From NCBI GenBank assembly GCA_039026975.1, contig JBCCLI010000335.1, positions 1 to 7,437 of the forward strand: a DNA stretch of 7,437 nucleotides, in the 5' to 3' direction. Under the pieces are notes generated by a model that saw only the letters and a list, made by a program, of their open reading frames with translations, made no database searches and was not told the DNA's origin. Made by a program: the position numbers and the translations under genes. This document shows positions 5,326 through 7,437 of this stretch, one piece after another. The DNA is from JBCBKZ01 sp039026975 (GTDB lineage Bacteria > Bacteroidota > Bacteroidia > J057). Every line of letters begins with the position of its first letter. The stretch's first letter is position 1.

Positions 5326-6423
5326 TTAGTTGTTTTCTGGTAGGAGAATAACCTGTGATTCTGTTAATCCTGATAACACCTCTGTCCAATCTGCCTGCTG
5401 AAGCCCTATCTCTACTTCCTGGCTACTTCCATCTTCCAGCAGGACATGGGTTCCGTCTGTTAGGTAGGCTGTGGGAACCACAAGTGCGTTTCTATGGGTA
5501 TTGATGATGATATTTGCCTGAATCTGTGTATAGGGAAACAGCTGAGAAGGGAATTCTTCAAATACTGCTTCTGCCATAAAGGATTGTTCCTGCGTATCAA
5601 AAGAAGGGAAGATCTTACTAATTCTGGCCTTATGGACATTATCAGGATCAGTGTTTAAAGATATCATGGCCTCCTGCCCTACCTTAATCCGATTAATGTC
5701 TTCCTCCGCTATGAATAGCTTCATCACTAACTCTCCTCCACCTACCTGGGCTACACTCTCTCCCCTTCTCACCAAATCACCTTGGGTTTTATAGACGGTC
5801 AGCACCTGGCCGTGAATAGCAGAGGCAAGGAAGAAATCCCGGTTGCCTTCTTGCTGGAGAATGAGCTGCGTCTCTGCATTCTGGAGATTCAGTTGAGAGG
5901 CTGTGAGTAATTCCGCCAAGGATTCTTCCTGTATTTCCAGCTGGTGTTTACTATTCTCAAACTGAAGCCTAGCCTTATCATACTCTACCTGGGAAACTGC
6001 TCCTGTTTCTACCAGCTTTTCGTACCGACTTAGGTTATTCTTATCAGTAGTTAACTGTGATTGGGCCTGGGCTATTTGTAGCTCCATCTGACGTATTTGT
6101 GGAGAATCATCTTTCAGCTTCCGTTGGGCATCTATATAGGTAACTTCTGCATTAGTAAGCTGAGCAGCCTGAGATTCATTTGATAAGACAAAGAGAGGCA
6201 TCCCTTTTTTGACGGTATCTCCTTCTTCCACAAAGGCTTCCAACAGGTAGGATTCAGTGTTAGCAGTTACTAGGTATTCCTCATCTGGAATCAACTGGCC
6301 GCTGGCAAATACAGCATCTATGATGTCTGTTCGTTTAACCTCTGCACATTCCTGTTGGCTACAGCTAGTAGCAGAAATTCCCATGAGTATTAAGAGAGTG
6401 AATGAATATATATACTTGTTCAT
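5326..6423 (-). CDS. lipoprotein periplasmic adaptor, HlyD/MacA (membrane fusion) family
   Basis: A 365-residue adaptor that bridges the inner-membrane permease and the TolC-type channel. It begins with a lipoprotein signal (K3, hydrophobic residues 7-17, then A18-T-S-C21), so it should be anchored by a lipid on C21 rather than by a membrane helix. The order is typical: first half of the lipoyl domain (about 50-81, 'EEGDTVKKGMPLFVL'), a long coiled-coil hairpin (about 84-192, Gln/Glu/Leu-rich, turn near 'LVETGAVSQVEYD' at 137-149), second lipoyl half (about 199-228, 'GQVLTVYKTQGDLVRRGE'), beta-barrel (about 231-310) and a short membrane-proximal domain (312-365). The start at 6423 follows the TolC-family gene's TAA by one base (TAA-G-ATG), implying translational coupling. 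The longer in-frame ATG at 6516 is rejected because it would put 31 residues before the signal peptide, inside the upstream gene. The substrate is unknown. Confidence 0.94.
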   Translation of the reverse strand: MNKYIYSFTLLILMGISATSCSQQECAEVKRTDIIDAVFASGQLIPDEEYLVTANTESYLLEAFVEEGDTVKKGMPLFVLSNESQAAQLTNAEVTYIDAQRKLKDDSPQIRQMELQIAQAQSQLTTDKNNLSRYEKLVETGAVSQVEYDKARLQFENSKHQLEIQEESLAELLTASQLNLQNAETQLILQQEGNRDFFLASAIHGQVLTVYKTQGDLVRRGESVAQVGGGELVMKLFIAEEDINRIKVGQEAMISLNTDPDNVHKARISKIFPSFDTQEQSFMAEAVFEEFPSQLFPYTQIQANIIINTHRNALVVPTAYLTDGTHVLLEDGSSQEVEIGLQQADWTEVLSGLTESQVILLPENN

Positions 6424-6424
6424 C

Positions 6425-7437
6425 TTATGGATTTCTTGAGATAATACTAGCGTAATGGCTGTAAAGGGTTGATAGATTATTGAGATAGCTGTTTTCTGAC
6501 TGTAAGTAATCTTCAAAGGCTTTTAAGGAGGCATCCAGGCTCAGAAGGCCTTCTTCATACTTTTGGAATGTCAGAACGCTATTGGTTTCAAAGAGCTGGT
6601 AATTTTCATAGGAAGTAGTAAGTAGAGACCAGCTCCTTTGGTACTCTTCCAATAGGAAAGTATCTTCTATTTCACTGGTTCTTCTTGTATCTACCCACTC
6701 TTGATAGGCTATATCTCTTTCTATTTTGGCAGCCTTTACCTTGTTCTTGGTGGCAAAGCCATTGAAAATAGGAACCTGTAGTCCAAAGGAAATATAGCTG
6801 TAGTCATTCCAGGCTGAATTACTAAAGGACAGCCCAAAATCATCTCTAAATTGCTGCTTTCCCCAGTAGGAATTAATGGTTAGTGTAGGCAGATAGGCTG
6901 CTTTTTCCATGTTTACTTGTATATCCGCTTGCTCAAGTTCTATCTCACTAAGCTTGACAGAAGCATCTGTTTGCATATCCATGGAAAGGCCTAATACGGG
7001 CAAGGTATTCTTTACTTCTTCTGTAAACTTCAAGTCTGTGCTGAAGCTGGTCCCCCATAATTTTCGTAGTTCCTGCTGACACTGATCCAGTAAGGACTCA
7101 TACTGGATGATGTTTTGACTGATGTTATTCCGGTTGATAAGGGACTGGTTGAGGGCCAACTGATCTATAAGCCCTTCTTCGCGCTTCTGCTTGGAGATGG
7201 TCGCTATACTGTCTGCCAACCTAAGATCTTGCTGGCTGATCCTTAGGGCTTTCTCCGCTACCAGGGCTGTGTAGTAATATAGGGCTACCTGCTCTTTTAG
7301 CGCCTGTTCAAATACTACTGTCTGCTGGCTTAGGTATAAACTATTCTGCTGTGTCATTTTAGCCTGTAACCTGCTTTTTTGATCCAGTAAATTTTTAGAC
7401 ATGGTGATCCCTGCATTGTAGGTATACTGCTGACCGA
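6425..7437 (-). CDS. TolC-family outer-membrane efflux protein, 5' end outside the window
   Basis: The C-terminal portion of an outer-membrane factor that forms the exit channel of the exporter. The frame stays open to the window edge: before the ATG at 7402 it reads 'GQQYTYNAGIT', which continues into 'MSKNLLDQK', the TolC-type strand-to-helix pattern. That ATG is therefore internal and the true start lies beyond 7437. At least 336 residues are present. Long alpha-helical segments rich in Gln, Leu and Ser (numbered from the internal ATG: about 5-120 and 220-320) flank the second barrel repeat, with 'AAYLPTLTINSYWG' (168-181) and the characteristic 'YISFGLQVPIFNGFATKN' (203-220). About 80-150 residues, including the signal peptide and the first strands, are probably missing. 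It is the first visible gene of the exporter operon; the promoter must lie upstream of the window. Confidence 0.93.
   Translation of the reverse strand, partial: GQQYTYNAGITMSKNLLDQKSRLQAKMTQQNSLYLSQQTVVFEQALKEQVALYYYTALVAEKALRISQQDLRLADSIATISKQKREEGLIDQLALNQSLINRNNISQNIIQYESLLDQCQQELRKLWGTSFSTDLKFTEEVKNTLPVLGLSMDMQTDASVKLSEIELEQADIQVNMEKAAYLPTLTINSYWGKQQFRDDFGLSFSNSAWNDYSYISFGLQVPIFNGFATKNKVKAAKIERDIAYQEWVDTRRTSEIEDTFLLEEYQRSWSLLTTSYENYQLFETNSVLTFQKYEEGLLSLDASLKAFEDYLQSENSYLNNLSTLYSHYASIISRNP

Noticed and set aside
5324..5389. 22-residue N-terminal extension of the permease
   Set aside because: It would be encoded within the adaptor gene and lacks family resemblance; ATG at 5323, two bases after the adaptor stop, fits better.
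6257..6439. Plus-strand open frame at the adaptor gene's 5' end
   Set aside because: It is antisense to the lipoprotein signal and start of the adaptor and encodes nothing recognisable.
6424..6516. 31-residue N-terminal extension of the adaptor
   Set aside because: It would bury a standard lipoprotein signal peptide inside the protein; ATG at 6423, one base after the upstream stop, is far more plausible.
7400..7402. ATG at 7402 as the true start of the TolC-family gene
   Set aside because: The frame is open to the window edge with TolC-like residues before this ATG, and a protein starting here would lack a signal peptide and the first barrel repeat.

Overview
The window looks like chromosomal DNA of a Bacteroidota bacterium, perhaps of the Cytophagales type. 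This is inferred from several things seen together: moderate GC content by eye, starts that mostly lack Shine-Dalgarno sequences, a lipoprotein resembling the Bacteroidota-rich DUF6794 family, a lipoprotein-type membrane fusion protein, and an exported beta-rich protein of typical Bacteroidota style. No rRNA, tRNA, CRISPR array, insertion sequence or phage gene is visible.

Left part (1-2270, + strand). It holds a Uma2-family PD-(D/E)XK nuclease-fold protein, a class I SAM-dependent methyltransferase 10 bp behind it, a small lipoprotein resembling DUF6794, an AT-rich gap with an inverted repeat, and a small two-helix membrane protein. These genes share no obvious pathway.

Right part (2267-7437, - strand, read right to left). 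This is a tripartite ABC export operon: a TolC-family outer-membrane factor (5' end beyond the window), a lipoprotein periplasmic adaptor of the HlyD/MacA type, an FtsX/MacB-type permease, and a LolD/MacB-type ATPase. The first three genes are separated by only 1 and 2 nt once the correct internal starts are chosen, so they are very probably translationally coupled. The ATPase lies about 165 bp further on. Behind it, after a 100-bp gap with a hairpin, comes an exported, probably outer-membrane beta-barrel protein that appears to start at TTG. Its stop codon overlaps that of the small membrane protein on the other strand. Together the four exporter genes would form an ATPase-permease-adaptor-channel complex spanning both membranes. 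The substrate cannot be read from the sequence.

Most unusual part: the permease-ATPase gap. It carries a GTAG-headed hairpin of the kind expected for REP elements, followed by an 18-bp near-perfect palindrome, inside an otherwise tightly packed operon. I see no clearly new multi-gene system. The best leads are this structured gap, the split single-permease architecture, and the 5' end of the outer-membrane protein gene, where an in-frame ATG is cut off by a TAA.
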